This document shows, piece by piece, positions 1 through 11,144 of a stretch of 64,000 bases of DNA; position 1 is the first letter of the stretch, and every line of letters begins with the position of its first letter. Under the pieces are notes generated by a model. It did not search any database. It saw only the letters and a program-made list of their open reading frames with translations, and was not told the DNA's origin. Position numbers and translations under genes: made by a program. This DNA comes from Pleurodeles waltl. Lineage: Eukaryota > Chordata > Amphibia > Caudata > Salamandridae. The stretch is from positions 56,291,533-56,355,532 of the forward strand of contig NC_090444.1 in NCBI RefSeq assembly GCF_031143425.1, in the 5' to 3' direction.

Positions 1-1645
1 CTATGGTGCACCGTATTATAAATACAACGCACACATGGTGGCGGTAGGGGGGTACTAAGGGGCGCAGGGAAAGTGGCGCTGCACTCGGTGCAGAACCACT
101 TTCCTTAAATCTGCCCCTAAGAGCCATATTTATGGATGGTTAGCGTCACCTTAGCACTTCTTTTGGCACTAAATTGGTGCTAACCTAACTCTATATTTTT
201 ATTTTGATGCTATGCCCATCAAGAGTCAATATATTGGAGTTAGCACTAAGTTTAGGATGCGCAAACCAATCTTTCGTCACTGAGATGCAAGGTAGGCGTT
301 CCCATTCTAAACATGATGCTAGCCCCCCCAGAGCCATATTTACCTCCTGGCGCAGAAACGACATGCGGGTGGGAAGCAGACCTATAACATGGCGCTAAGC
401 CCGCTAGGCAGGAGTCATTTTTTGGCTGCTTGTGCATCAGTAACTGGCGCTAGGCTGACTAGCAGCAAAAGTTTTCCCGCTAATCAGCCTAACATCATTT
501 CTGACCCACTTGCGCCATTCCCCCTAAAGCCACCCCCGCTAGCATCTTTTTTTTTTTGCTAGCCATTCCTTAGCGCCACTGTGCGTCATTCCATAAATAT
601 GACACACGGATGGCTTTAAGGAATGGTGTTAGCGAGCATTGAGAAAAATGACACACAACTTCATTAGCGCAGTTGTGCGCTATTCTTCATTTATATGGGC
701 CTAAATTCTGAGCACAAGGATCCCTCAGGCACTCAGTGCTGCCAGCACACAATCTAAGGAGTACACATCTACTATGAAACACCCATGCATTCTTAGACAA
801 AAAACATGCCCTGTCAAAAAGCATTGTTAAATGGTTAATGAAACGTGTAATGGTTTAGTTCAGGAATTTATGGTTATACGATCACATGTCTTTAAGTGTT
901 TTCTGCCTTGAATTTGTAACTTACAAATTACTTATTATTTACTATGTGGAATAAAGCCTTGTATTGAATTGTATAAAAAGGTCCGCCTGCGGGAACAGGC
1001 ATTTGAGATAAACTGCTTAGGTAGCTTGAGGGTGCTGAGGTGCAGTCTGTAGTGATCTTCTCCCTGTCACAACAGTTAGTACATACTGTCTTTGAAATGC
1101 CAAGAAGAGTCTGCATTTTTATTTGAGTTGGGAGCGTTTTGCCCACCTCGTAACATGTTCATGTGTTATTTAGTGTATATGATTCAGACAACTGCTTATG
1201 CTGCTTTATATTGTCTTTCTGATCTTGTAAATATTACCTCAGTAACTTGATTTGTGTGTTTCCCTTTTTCTTATTATTAATAATTTACTTTGCAAAGCTA
1301 TTTTGATTGATACAGTTGAGACATTATTGTATGCTATTGTGATATAGGATTGGGCACTGTATCTTCAGATGGCAGTTTATTCCTTCTTTTCACTTTGTGT
1401 ACTTTCAGTGCTTTGCTCCAGTTCAAATCTTTTCACAGCTAGTAGAAAGATCCCACACCAGATGCAAGACTACCACATCAATTAAGAAACAATTTTGATT
1501 CCATCTAACAAGAGCCCCACATATGAAGCAGGGCTTCTACTGATAACTATTTTGGAAAGGTAAAGAGTACATTTGAATAATGAGCAATACTCCATATGGA
1601 ATGTCTATGAGCTTCCCAAAACTTGCAATGAGGCTATAATTAGGC
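1..1645. repeat. Left copy of a 1.6-kb duplicated segment (other copy 50343-51980)
   Basis: The segment is collinear with 50343-51980 and differs only by scattered substitutions and small indels. It begins inside a MITE-like repeat (about 1-120) and includes a second repeat-like stretch rich in GCGCC/TAGCG words (about 120-700). From about 700 it matches the region downstream of the WAP terminal exon at 52135-52307. The match stops abruptly at about 1645, where repeat A begins, so the WAP coding exon itself is missing here. I see no coding region on either strand. Confidence 0.85.
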
Positions 1646-4600
1646 TCCAGGAGGGCTAAACCTGGGAGGTGGAGTCAGAAGGGGCCTCAGCATCGCAGAG
1701 AGCCCAGAGAAGCACAGGCAACATGCACAGACCTCCCACAGGAACGGGAACACAGATGGTGCAAATGGAGCCCATGCAGCACTACAAAAAGAAGTCCCAC
1801 GATGCAGGAGAGCCACTCAGGTTGCTGTGCATCACAGGAAGGAGTGCTAGTAGCTAGAGCTACAGGAAGACTGAAGACTCCTTGGAAGAAGTGTCAACAA
1901 GCCTTGACAACTGCAAAGGATGCAGTGCACAGGGGTACTGTCCTTCGTGGGAAGGCAAGGGCTTACCGCCACCCAAGTTGGACAACTGGTAGAAAGGACT
2001 GTCTGACCCACTTCTGACCACTTCCTTTGTTGCAGGATCCACGCAGCTCAGCAGGAGAGGGGATTCAAGCAGCCAGTTGTCATTGCTGTTGGTGCCTGCA
2101 GATGCAGGGGAGTGACTCCTTCACTTCAAGGGATATTCCTTCTTCTTTCCTGTGCAGACTGAAGACGGGCTGTCCGCAGAGGATTCACAACCGGGGAAAT
2201 GTTGCAAAAGCTGGAAGGGGCCAGAGAAACAATGTTGCACGCAAAATCTTATTGCAGATTGTCAGGTCCTAGAGAGTCCAGGAGCAGTTTCTTTGGTCAG
2301 AGGTAGAAGTAAGTGATGCAGTGGGATCTTGCTGGAATCTTGCAAGCCGAATCTGAGGAATCACCCAAAAGAGAGACCCGAAAGGGGGATTGGTCACCTA
2401 GCTGGGGGACCACCTATCAGGAGGGGGCTCTGATGTCACCTGCCTGGCCTGGCCACTCAGATGCTCCCAGAGTTGAGCTCTCTGTCAACCTTAGATTCAA
2501 GATGGCAAAACCCAGGGACCCTCTGGAGGAGTTCTGGGTACCAACCCTGGGGTGGTGATGGACAGGGGAGTGGTCACTCCCCTTTCCATTGTCCTGTTTT
2601 GTGCCTGAGCTGGGACTGGAGGTCCCTGAACTGGTGTAGGCTGGTTTATTAATGAAGGGCACCAAATGTGCCCTTCAAAGCATACCAGTGGCTTGGGGAA
2701 GCTACCCCTCCAAAGCCATTTAGCAGCTATTTCCTAAGGGATAGACTGTAACACCCCTCTCCCAAAGGAAATCCTTTGCTCTGCCTTCCTGGCCTTGATC
2801 TGGTCAAGCAACAGGAGGGCAGAAACCTATCTGAGGGGTGGCAGAAGCTGAGGCTGCCTGGAAAACCTCAGAAGGATGTGGAAGCAAAGCTGGGGGTCCT
2901 CTAAGAAGCCCCCAGAGTGCATGGAATCATGCAACCAATACTTGCAAAAATATTTGGGGATGATTCCAACATGTTTGATACAAAACATGCCTAGATCCAG
3001 ACTTACCATTATGTAGCTGGACATAGGTACTGACCTATGTCCAGTACACACGTAAAATGGCGTTCCTGCACTCACAAAGTCCAGGAAAGTGGGTCTGAAG
3101 TTTGTGAGGGCACCTCTGCTAGTGCAGGGGTGCCCTCACACACAGGTACATGCATCCTGTTCCCTGGGCTGAGAGGGCCTACCATAGGGGTGTCTTATAG
3201 TGACCTGGTGCATTGATCTATAGTGAAGATGGGTGCATGCACCCGGTTCACACAGACTGCAATGGCAGGCCTGCAGAACCCTTTGCATGGGCTCCCTATA
3301 GGTGACAGAATAATTGCTGCAGCCTTTAGGGATCCCCTGCAACTCCAATGCCCTGGGTACCTAGGTACCATAAACTAGGGGCTTACATGGAAGGCCAGTA
3401 TGCCAATTGTGGGATGAAATATAGAGTTTTGGGAGTGAGAGCATAATCACTGGGGCCCTGATTAGCAGGATCCCAGTGAACACAATTAAACACGCTAGCA
3501 TCAGGCAGAAAAGAGGGTAACAATACTAAGAAAGAGGGTATTTTCCTAAGAGTGTGCCTATCTGGGTGTGAGAGTGGGTGTGAGAGTGTCTGTATTGTTA
3601 TGAGAGCAGTTGTGATAGTGTCTGTCTGGTTGTGAAAGGGTGTATTAGAATGTCAGACTGGGTGTGAAAGGGTTATGTCTGGATGTGAGACTGGGTATGA
3701 AATAGTGTGTCTGGCTGTGAGAGTGAGTGTCTGGCTGAGACACTGGGTGTGACAGTGTCTGTGACTGAGTGTGAGAGTGTGTAGAGGGATGCCAAAAGTG
3801 TGTACAAGCATTTGTACATATTTTTTGAAGTTTTACAAGATCTGTAGATACACCAGTGGATTTACACCGAGATCCGCTCTGAGCACTGCTGGGGATCATC
3901 ACAGAAAACATACAAAATATTTTTGCATTTTTTCAAGTTATGTATATCTAAGGCACCTTTATATGATCCCCCTGGGGTCAGGGACCTCTTCCCTGACCCC
4001 ATCTTGTACATTGTCCCCCTCATTTTAGCCCCGGGGACCATTTCCCAATAAAGCTAAATGGTAGCCACAATCTCCCTGCCAGATTGTGGCCAGCCAATCA
4101 GATTCTTCCTGTGGTGGGTGGATCTGTGGATTGACCTGCAGTAGATTTGTGGAGGGACTGCATCCCTAGATATCTATAGTTTTTTTTTCCTTAAATAGCT
4201 CTAGTTCTATGGAAACATGGTCCTAACTATAACTACCTAGTGGCTCTATATAAAGATCTTAACCCAGAAAGTATGATATTTTCATGATTTTCAGAAAATC
4301 TGCTCAGATGTTTTTGAGACATGAAAGTTCAAAATATAAAGATATCAGTACGGTTGGTCCCATAGGAGTCCGGTGGGACCACAACATAGAAATCTGTGAA
4401 GGCCTTTTTCCTCATTAGCCTACTTGGTACTATGGACTCAGTGGTCCTGGTGCACTGAAGAGCTTTGAAGAAGCAGTCAAAAGCTCCTGCAGAAGTCCAC
4501 AAGAACCCCTTGTGGTCATGTGGGACGCCTGCAGCAGACAGCCCAGACGACTCTGAGCTACAATGGGAGTGCAACAGTACTAATAAAAAAACGTTTAAAA

Positions 4601-6821
4601 AAGTAAAGTGTGGTTTTAGAGTCTGTGGGAGGTTGAGCATTCAGGTAGGGTTGTTTAACAATGAGGGGCTGGCCATGAGGTCTACATCAGGCTGGGCCCT
4701 GTGGCCAACTCCATGTTGCACATTGTTAGACTTGGCATCCTTGGTGTGGTCCCCCCTATCTTTTTGCCTCTGTTTCCCAAGTTGTTGATGTGTGCTGGAC
4801 TCTGTTGTTGCTGTCTTTGATACTCTGGGCACTTTACCACTGCTATCCAGTGCTAAAGTACAAGTGCTCCTATGTGAAATGTATGTGTAATTGGCTTTCC
4901 ATGATTGGCATATTTGATTTACTAGTAAGTCCCTAGTACAGTGCACTAGAGGTGTCCAGGGCCTTTAAATCAAATGCTACTAGTGGGCATGTAGCACTGG
5001 TTGTGCCACCCACATTAGTAGCCCTGTAAACATGGCTCAGACCTGCACTGCAGTGTCTTTGTTTGCAGTTTTCAACTGCCAATTCGATTTGGCAAATGTA
5101 CCCACTTGCCAAGCCTAAACCGTCCCTATTTATATATGCGAGACACCCCTAAGGGAGGCTCTAGGTAACCCCATGGGCAGGGTGCAGTGTATATTATAGG
5201 TGGGAATGTACTTATGTGTTTTACATGTCTTGACAGTGAAATACTGCCAAATTCGGTTTTCACTATTGCAAGGCCTATCTCTCTCATAGGTTAACATAGG
5301 GGCTAGCTTTAAATGTTATTAAAGCTCAAATTCCCTTTAGGAGCAGACAGAAATGTGTAGTTTGCGGTCTCTGAACTCACAATTTAAAAATACATATTTT
5401 AGTAAAGTTGGTTTTTAGATTGTGTGTTTGAAAATGCCACTTTTAGAAAGTAGGCATTTTCTTATTTAGATTACTTCAAGGATTCAAGAGGAACCTCTGC
5501 CTGGAGAAGAGCTGAAGAGCTGAGGAGAAGTGCTGCCCTGGCCTGTGACTATGCTGTGTTGGGCTATCCTGCAGTTGCTGCTTCTGCCTGTGCAAGGGTA
5601 CGGAGACTGGATCTTCTGGTATATTCCTGCTTGAGAAGTAACTCTAATGGCTTGGATTAGAGCTTGCCTCCTGTTTTGAAGCCTCAGGGACAGCAAAGGC
5701 TTCACCAGCCAGACCTGAGTCTACTTGCTGTGGACTCTAGCTTGCAAGAGGGTGCCATTCCAGTTCCTGGACCCCTGGAAGTGAATTCCTGGACAGAAAC
5801 CAGTCTAACGACGTTGGACGATGCTATGCGACTTCGCAAAGGATGCTGCTGCCTGGAACCATGGTGCTGCTTGCCCCGAGGCCGTGGACCTCACTGAGTG
5901 CGATGCTGATGACCCAGTTAGCTAACGCCACTACCCCGGAACTACAACGCCACCTACCCCAAGGCTATTGACCTTGTAGAAGTCTGACAACACTGTAGGC
6001 TTCACATCGCTGCAGCTGCTGATCCTTCCCGACTTCGCTGACACTGGTGTGTCGTAAGTCCAACATCCATGACGGCCCGATGCCATTGCAGCACCTGCAG
6101 CCCTGTGACATCATCACAACCCGGTGAGGTTGCCCCGTAGCATCGTGACTCTGCCGGACTTTGCTTCTGTCAGAACAAAGGGACCGACTTCGCATCGGAT
6201 ACCGCTTCACCTAAACTGCCCTGAAGTGAGGGCCAACTCCACTGCGTGACGCCTCTGTCCTTCTGTCCTGTGGCACCATAACTGATGCAGCATCGGACCC
6301 AGCGACGCCGCTCTCCCCAACTCCGTGCATCAGCCTGTTTTCTACTTGTTTCTTAAGGTACTGTACTTGGAGGTCGAACAACTCCGTAAACGACGCCATT
6401 GGCGTTGCATTCTAGGAAACGACTCCATCATGACATCGCATAATACCAACTTGCAGTATTTGTGCCTCAAGGCACTGTTTTTATACCATTAAGTGGTAAA
6501 TTCATATTTTTTAACTGTATGTTGTGGATTTTATCCTATTTGGTCTTGTTTTGTTCAGATAAATATTAACTATTTTTCTAAACCTGTGTTGTGGTATTTT
6601 GTAGTGTTTTCATTGTATTACTGTGTGTGTTGGTACAAATAATTACACATTGCTTCTGAAGTTAAGCCTGCCTGCTCGTGAAAGCTACCAAGGGGGTGAG
6701 CAGGGGTTAACTGAGGGTGATTCTCTTTTACCCTGACTAGAATGAGGATAATTTCTTGGACAGGGGATAACCTGACTGCCAGCCAAAAAAAACAATTTCT
6801 AACACATGTGGAAAGGTTATG
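1646..6821. repeat. Repeat A, copy 1 (left end truncated)
   Basis: This is a roughly 5.2-kb copy of a long repeat also present at 19573-25377 and 53348-59364. It starts inside the repeat compared with copy 3, so about 0.5 kb of the left end is missing. It also lacks about 340 bp that copies 2 and 3 carry (23676-24020 in copy 2); the junction near 5466 shows a short TTA microhomology, which suggests a simple deletion. No open frame resembles a known protein. Read on the minus strand, the right edge begins TGTTAGAAATTG at 6804, which looks like the start of an LTR, but no primer-binding site, polypurine tract or gag/pol was found. The family is therefore unidentified; a non-autonomous LTR element is one possibility. 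Confidence 0.8.
3550..3790 (+). repeat. Degenerate GTGTGAGAGTGT-type tandem repeat inside repeat A
   Basis: Irregular units built on GGGTGTGAGAGTGTCTG run through this stretch. The same array sits at 21745-21990 and 55755-55995 in the other A copies, and a related array is at 52770-52925 outside A. It encodes no plausible protein. Confidence 0.75.
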
Positions 6822-7030
6822 GTGGTCATTACAACCCTGGCGGTCGGTGTTAAAGCGGCGTTAAGACCGCCAACAGGCCGGCGTTATAAAAAAATGGAAT
6901 TACAACCGTGGCGGAAACCGCCAACAAAGACAGCCACTTTAACACTCCGACCACCACGGCGGTACAAACAAACAGCACGGCGGACACCGCCAACAGACAG
7001 GCGGAAGGCAATGTACCACCCAGAGTATTA
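6822..7030. repeat. Left terminal repeat of Harbinger B1
   Basis: The stretch is full of GGCGG/CCGCC words and is repeated at 25378-25590 in B2. The plus-strand sequence at the right end of B2 (33640-33790) is its degenerate reverse complement, which indicates long terminal inverted repeats. The boundary at 6822 is set by comparison with repeat A copy 3, where the shared flank GGTTATG continues into unrelated DNA at 59365. Confidence 0.65.
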
Positions 7031-7149
7031 CATCAGGCTAATCCGTCACTTTTCCCGGGGCGGATTCACCGTGAACAAAAACACTGAGGAAACAGGACTC
7101 CGAAGAGAAAAAGCTCACCTCTGCACACTCCACGAGGAACCAGGACGCC

Positions 7150-7232
7150 ATGGAACCAGACCTTTACATATTCCCAGCCTTCATCTTCTTGCTCCTCTAC
7201 CAGGAGCACGAATGCAGGCGCAGAAGACCACA
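7150..7232 (+). CDS. HARBI1-like transposase, exon 1 (B1)
   Basis: The ATG at 7150 opens 27 codons plus two bases (MEPDLYIFPAF...RRRRP), ending at a strong donor, CA|GTGAGT. The reading phase matches the acceptor at 17526-17527 (TTCTTCATAG|GCACC): joining completes a CAG codon and continues into the R/H-rich start of the transposase. The same exon with the same phase occurs in B2 at 25706-25788. Exon 1 is now about 10.3 kb from exon 2 because intron 1 holds an antisense gene and the DIRS insertion. Splicing is inferred from sites and phase, not from transcripts. Confidence 0.6.
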
Positions 7233-7334
7233 GTGAGTACTGCACCTACGACACAGGGGAGGGGAGGGAAGAAACAGAACACACACACGCAACACGAAAC
7301 ACCCCCACCCTCACCCACTACAACACACACAAAT

Positions 7335-7548
7335 GAACGAGTTACTTACCTTCGGTAACAACTTTTCTGGTGGATACATTAGCTACCTGTGGATTCCTCA
7401 CCTAATGAATACTCCCATGGCGCCAGCATTCGACGGAAATCTTCTTCCTAGTCTCTGCACGTCGACGAGGACGTCACTCCAGCCCACGCGACGCCGTCTG
7501 ATGTCATACAGGCAATAAGAGGTCCTCGACGACGTGCCGACGTCAGTA
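7335..7548. repeat. Left inverted terminal repeat of DIRS
   Basis: From about 7364 this is the reverse complement of 13157-13345, over about 190 bp with few mismatches. The outermost roughly 29 bases (GAACGAGTTACTTACCTTCG...) have no partner in the right repeat but are copied in inverse orientation in the internal complementary region, the asymmetric layout known for DIRS elements. Confidence 0.9.
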
Positions 7549-7875
7549 CCAACATTTTTTACGTGCATGAGAACAACAACCCAATGCAATGAAAGAGCAA
7601 GGTAACATCCCATAACATTGTAAAATACCCAACATTGCAATGAATAGTTGTAAATTTAATATAACTCTCTCTTTTTTTTTTTTTTTTTTTTTTAAACCAA
7701 CAAATATATGCAAATCATGTATATACACAAAGATATATACATATATATATATACAGATAAATATACACAAATATCCATATATACAACATCTATTGCAACC
7801 TTGAAGACCCAGAGGAGCGCACTCAAGGATTACTTGGTAAGACCAGAAAGGCAACGGGGAAGCGGGTGGGACCGT
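7549..7875. repeat. Non-coding DIRS tail with poly-T and AT-rich tracts
   Basis: The interval contains a T tract of about 23 bases at 7671-7693 and ATATAC-type simple repeats at 7730-7790. No conserved frame was found. It lies between the left terminal repeat and the internal complementary region. Confidence 0.6.
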
Positions 7876-7984
7876 GAGGAATCCACAGGTAGCTAATGTA
7901 TCCACCAGAAAAGTCGTTACCGAAGGTAAGTAACTCGTTCTTCTGATGGATACAACTACCTGTGGATTCCTCACCTAATGAATA
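7876..7984. repeat. Internal complementary region (ICR) of DIRS
   Basis: 7876-7940 is the reverse complement of the left end (from 7335) and 7941-7984 is the reverse complement of the right end (ending at 13345), placed back to back. In DIRS elements this region is thought to template completion of the termini through a circular intermediate. The fusion point between TCGTTC and TTCTGA at 7940/7941 corresponds exactly to the two outer bases of the element. Confidence 0.93.
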
Positions 7985-8028
7985 GAGTCCCAAAGCAGTA
8001 CCACGCCCGGTGGCGGGTGCCTAAATGG

Positions 8029-10005
8029 TCAAACCAAAAAATCCTGCAGCACTGACCGTGCAAAATGGCCGTCCCTTCTAACCTCAGAATCCAAACAGTA
8101 ATGTTTCGCAAAAGTGTGAAGGGACGACCAAGTTGCGGCCTTGCAGATGTCGACCACAGGAACACCTCTGGCCAAGGCCGAAGTGGCCGACTTAGCTCTG
8201 GTGGAATGAGCTCTAATGCCCTCAGGAGGATCCTTCTTTGCCAAAGAGTAACAGATTTTAATGCAAAGAACAACCCACCTGGATAGTGTTCTCTTGTGGA
8301 CTGCCTTTCCTCTCCTCTTGACCACGTATCCAATGAACAGCTGATCCTCCAGCCTGAAATTCTTTGTTCTATCAATAAAGAAGCTTAACGCCCTCTTTGG
8401 GTCCAGCCGGTGCAATCTTTCTTCCTCTTTAGAAGGATGAGGCGGAGGATAGAACGTGGACAAAGTAATTGTCTGAGCCAAATGGAAAGGTGAAACAACC
8501 TTCGGGAGGAAAGCAGCCTTGGTCCTCAACACCACCTTATCCCCATAAAAAGTTGTATAAGGGGGCTTTACCGATAAGGCCTGCAACTCACTCACTCTCC
8601 TTGCAGATGTTATAGCTACCAGGAAGACTGTTTTTATAACCAAATACCTTAAGGGGCAAGAATGCATAGGTTCAAAAGGGGACCCCATAAGGAAAGTCAG
8701 GACCAGGGACAAATCCCATTGCGGCATAACGAAAGGTTTTGGAGGATATTTATTTAGAAGACCTTTCAAGAATCTGACAACAATAGGGGATTTAAATAAC
8801 GATGGTTGATCTGGAAGACATATGAAGGCTGACAAGGCCGATAAATAACCCTTAATAGTAGCCACTGCACAACCTTTCTGCGCTAGATACAGAGCAAAAG
8901 ACAAAACGTCCGATAGATGAGCTTGTAAGGGATTAATCTGCCTCTCTCCACACCACGCCACAAATTTAGACCACCTATTAGCGTAGATAGATTTAGTGGA
9001 GTGTCGCCTGGCCACTAATATAACATCCACTACATCAGGCGGGAGAGAGAAGGAACTCAGGTTGCCCCGTTCAATCTCCAGGCATGTAGGTGCAGACTCT
9101 GGAGGTTGGGGTGTAAAACCTGCCCCTGCGACTGCGAGAGGAGGTCTGCCCTGATAGGGAGACGGAGCGGAGGGCACATTGAGAGTTGGAGAAGGTCGGA
9201 GTACCACACCCTCCTTGGCCAATCCGGAGCTATTAAGATGACTAGAGCCCGGTCTTGGTGAATCTTCCTCAATACTCGAGGAATCAAGGGTATGGGAGGA
9301 AACGCGTAAAGCAACTGGCCGCACCAGGTTATTTGAAACGCGCCCCCCAACGCTCCCTGCATCGGATACTGGAGGCTGCAGAATAACGGACAATGCGCGT
9401 TCTCCAGAGTGGCAAACAGATCTACCCGAGGAAACCCCCACCTTTGGAAGATTAAACGGACTTGATCTGGATGGAGACGCCACTCGTGGTCTGCCGAGAA
9501 TTGGCGACTGAGACTGTCCGCACGTACATTCAAGACCCCGGCCAGATGATTTGCTACCAAGCAAATCTGATGGTCCTTTGCCCAGGACCATAGTCGAAGA
9601 GCTTCTTTGCAGAGAAGGTACGACCCTACTCCTCCCTGTTTGTTTATGTACCACATCGTGGTAGTATTGTCCGTTAGGACCTGTACCGACTGACCACGAA
9701 GGGAAGGGAGGAAGGCCTTGAGAGCCAGACGTACAGCCCGTAACTCTAACAGATTGATATGAAACATCTGTTCCTCTGGAGACCAAAGGCCTTTGATCTC
9801 CAGATCCCCCAGATGAGCTCCCCACCCTAGAGTGGAAGCATCCGTTATGACCGTGGCCACTGGTGGCGACTGCTCGAACGGCTTTCCTTGTGAAAGATTG
9901 TTGCTCGCAATCCACCACTTCAAGTCCACAGCAGCATCTCTGGAGATCTTGACAGCACCTTCTAGATCCCCTTTGTGTTGAGACCACTGCCTTCGGAGGC
10001 ACCAC
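8029..10005 (-). CDS. DIRS tyrosine recombinase (domain about 8029-9140; frame open upstream)
   Basis: This enzyme of the lambda-integrase family would insert the circular DNA copy of the element. The recombinase proper is the C-terminal 370 or so residues. It has a SAM-like N-terminal domain around IYANRWSKFVAWC, the box with catalytic Arg in TSARRVSELQAL, the H-x-x-R motif in AHSTRAKS, and the nucleophile Tyr at 8098-8100 in HTFAKHYCLD. No stop or frameshift interrupts it. The frame stays open upstream to a GTG at 10005, but that part lies opposite the RNase H frame and reads as a shadow. As in other DIRS elements the gene overlaps the end of RT/RNase H. The true start is not decided by the sequence. 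Confidence 0.9.
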   Translation of the reverse strand: MVPPKAVVSTQRGSRRCCQDLQRCCCGLEVVDCEQQSFTRKAVRAVATSGHGHNGCFHSRVGSSSGGSGDQRPLVSRGTDVSYQSVRVTGCTSGSQGLPPFPSWSVGTGPNGQYYHDVVHKQTGRSRVVPSLQRSSSTMVLGKGPSDLLGSKSSGRGLECTCGQSQSPILGRPRVASPSRSSPFNLPKVGVSSGRSVCHSGERALSVILQPPVSDAGSVGGRVSNNLVRPVALRVSSHTLDSSSIEEDSPRPGSSHLNSSGLAKEGVVLRPSPTLNVPSAPSPYQGRPPLAVAGAGFTPQPPESAPTCLEIERGNLSSFSLPPDVVDVILVARRHSTKSIYANRWSKFVAWCGERQINPLQAHLSDVLSFALYLAQKGCAVATIKGYLSALSAFICLPDQPSLFKSPIVVRFLKGLLNKYPPKPFVMPQWDLSLVLTFLMGSPFEPMHSCPLRYLVIKTVFLVAITSARRVSELQALSVKPPYTTFYGDKVVLRTKAAFLPKVVSPFHLAQTITLSTFYPPPHPSKEEERLHRLDPKRALSFFIDRTKNFRLEDQLFIGYVVKRRGKAVHKRTLSRWVVLCIKICYSLAKKDPPEGIRAHSTRAKSATSALARGVPVVDICKAATWSSLHTFAKHYCLDSEVRRDGHFARSVLQDFLV

Positions 10006-11144
10006 TGAAGAGCCCTCATGTGCCAGCGAGCATGCGTGACCAACAGAATGCAGGAGGCAAACAGACCGAGCAGACGAAGGACCTTGAGGACTGGAACTAC
10101 CGCTCCATTTCGAAACATTGGAACCAATTCCTGAATATCTTGAATCCGCTGAGGCGGAGGAAAGGCTCGACCCAATGTAGTATCCAGTACTGCCCCTATG
10201 AACAGGAGGCGCTGAGAGGGCTCCAGGTGAGATTTGGGCTCGTTCACCGAAAAACCCAGGTCGAACAACAACTGAGTCGTTGACTGCAGATGATGCGACA
10301 CAAGCTCCGGAGACTTGGCTGTGATCAACCAGTCGTCCAAGTAAGGGAATACTGCTATCCCCTTCCTTCTGAGCTCTGCCGCAACCACCGACATCACCTT
10401 AGTGAAGACTCGAGGTGCTGAAGTAAGACCAAACGGAAGGACCGCAAACTGATAGTGCTGTGATCCTACCACAAGCCGGAGATACTTCCTGTGTGACTTG
10501 AGTATCGGGATATGAAAGTAAGCATCCTGCAAGTCGACAGACACCATCCAATCTTCCTTGTTCAACGCCAAAAGCACCTGAGCTAGGGTCAGCATCTTGA
10601 ACTTTTCCTGTTTGAGGAACCAATTCAAGATCCTCAGGTCCAGGATTGGTCTCAACCGACCATCCTTCTTGGGAATCAGGAAATACCTTGAGTAACAACC
10701 TCGACCCCTTTCCTACTCTGGGACCAACTCCACCGCGCCCTTTGAAAGGAGGACTTGTACCTCCTGTTCTAGCAACAGGAGGTGTTCTTCTGAACAATAA
10801 GATGGGCGAGGCGGGATGGGGGGCGGGAACTCCCGAAAGGGAAGGGTGTAGCCTTTTCCCACAATACTGAGAACCCAAGTGTCCGTTGTAATAGTCTTCC
10901 ACTTGCGGAGAAAATGCTGTAATCTTCCCCCTACAGGAGAGGAGTGAGTGGGAAATGGTGGAAGCCTAAGGCTGCTTTCCCTGCTGCACCCCTCCAGAGG
11001 ACGAGGAAGCGGCAGAGTGCTGCTGAGAGGCTCCTCTGGTGTGGGCCCTACCTCTCCCTCTAAAAGATCTATAGGGATGGGAAGAGGCAGGTTGCTGGAA
11101 TTTCCCCCGAAAGGAGGAGGAGGAAGAGCCACGCCCAAATCCAC
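9057..11144 (-). CDS. DIRS reverse transcriptase/RNase H (one internal stop)
   Basis: The protein would copy element RNA into DNA. Near the N-terminus a conserved lead-in (GRLQHFLRKWKTITTDTWVL) precedes the RT core, which includes VSVDLQDAYFHIPI, FGLTSAPRVF and the catalytic YLDD at 10332-10343. RNase H follows, with TDASTLGWGAHLG and a later TDNTTT block, then the DIRS-typical stretch with NVRADSLSR and VDLFAT. An in-frame TAG at 10713-10715 separates the lead-in from the fingers/palm; both sides are in the same frame, so it is a point nonsense change. The frame overlaps the 3' end of Gag (10966-11144) and opens at a GTG, so the initiation mode is unclear. The recombinase overlaps its 3' end. 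Confidence 0.9.

Noticed and set aside
6819..7358. A 179-residue plus-strand frame at the Harbinger left end.
   Set aside because: It runs through the terminal repeat and across exon 1 in another phase. The shorter exon 1 frame is supported by splice phase in both copies, whereas this one is not.
9140..10005. N-terminal extension of the DIRS recombinase frame.
   Set aside because: It lies over the RNase H coding sequence in another phase, has no recognisable domain, and starts at a GTG, so it is probably a shadow frame.
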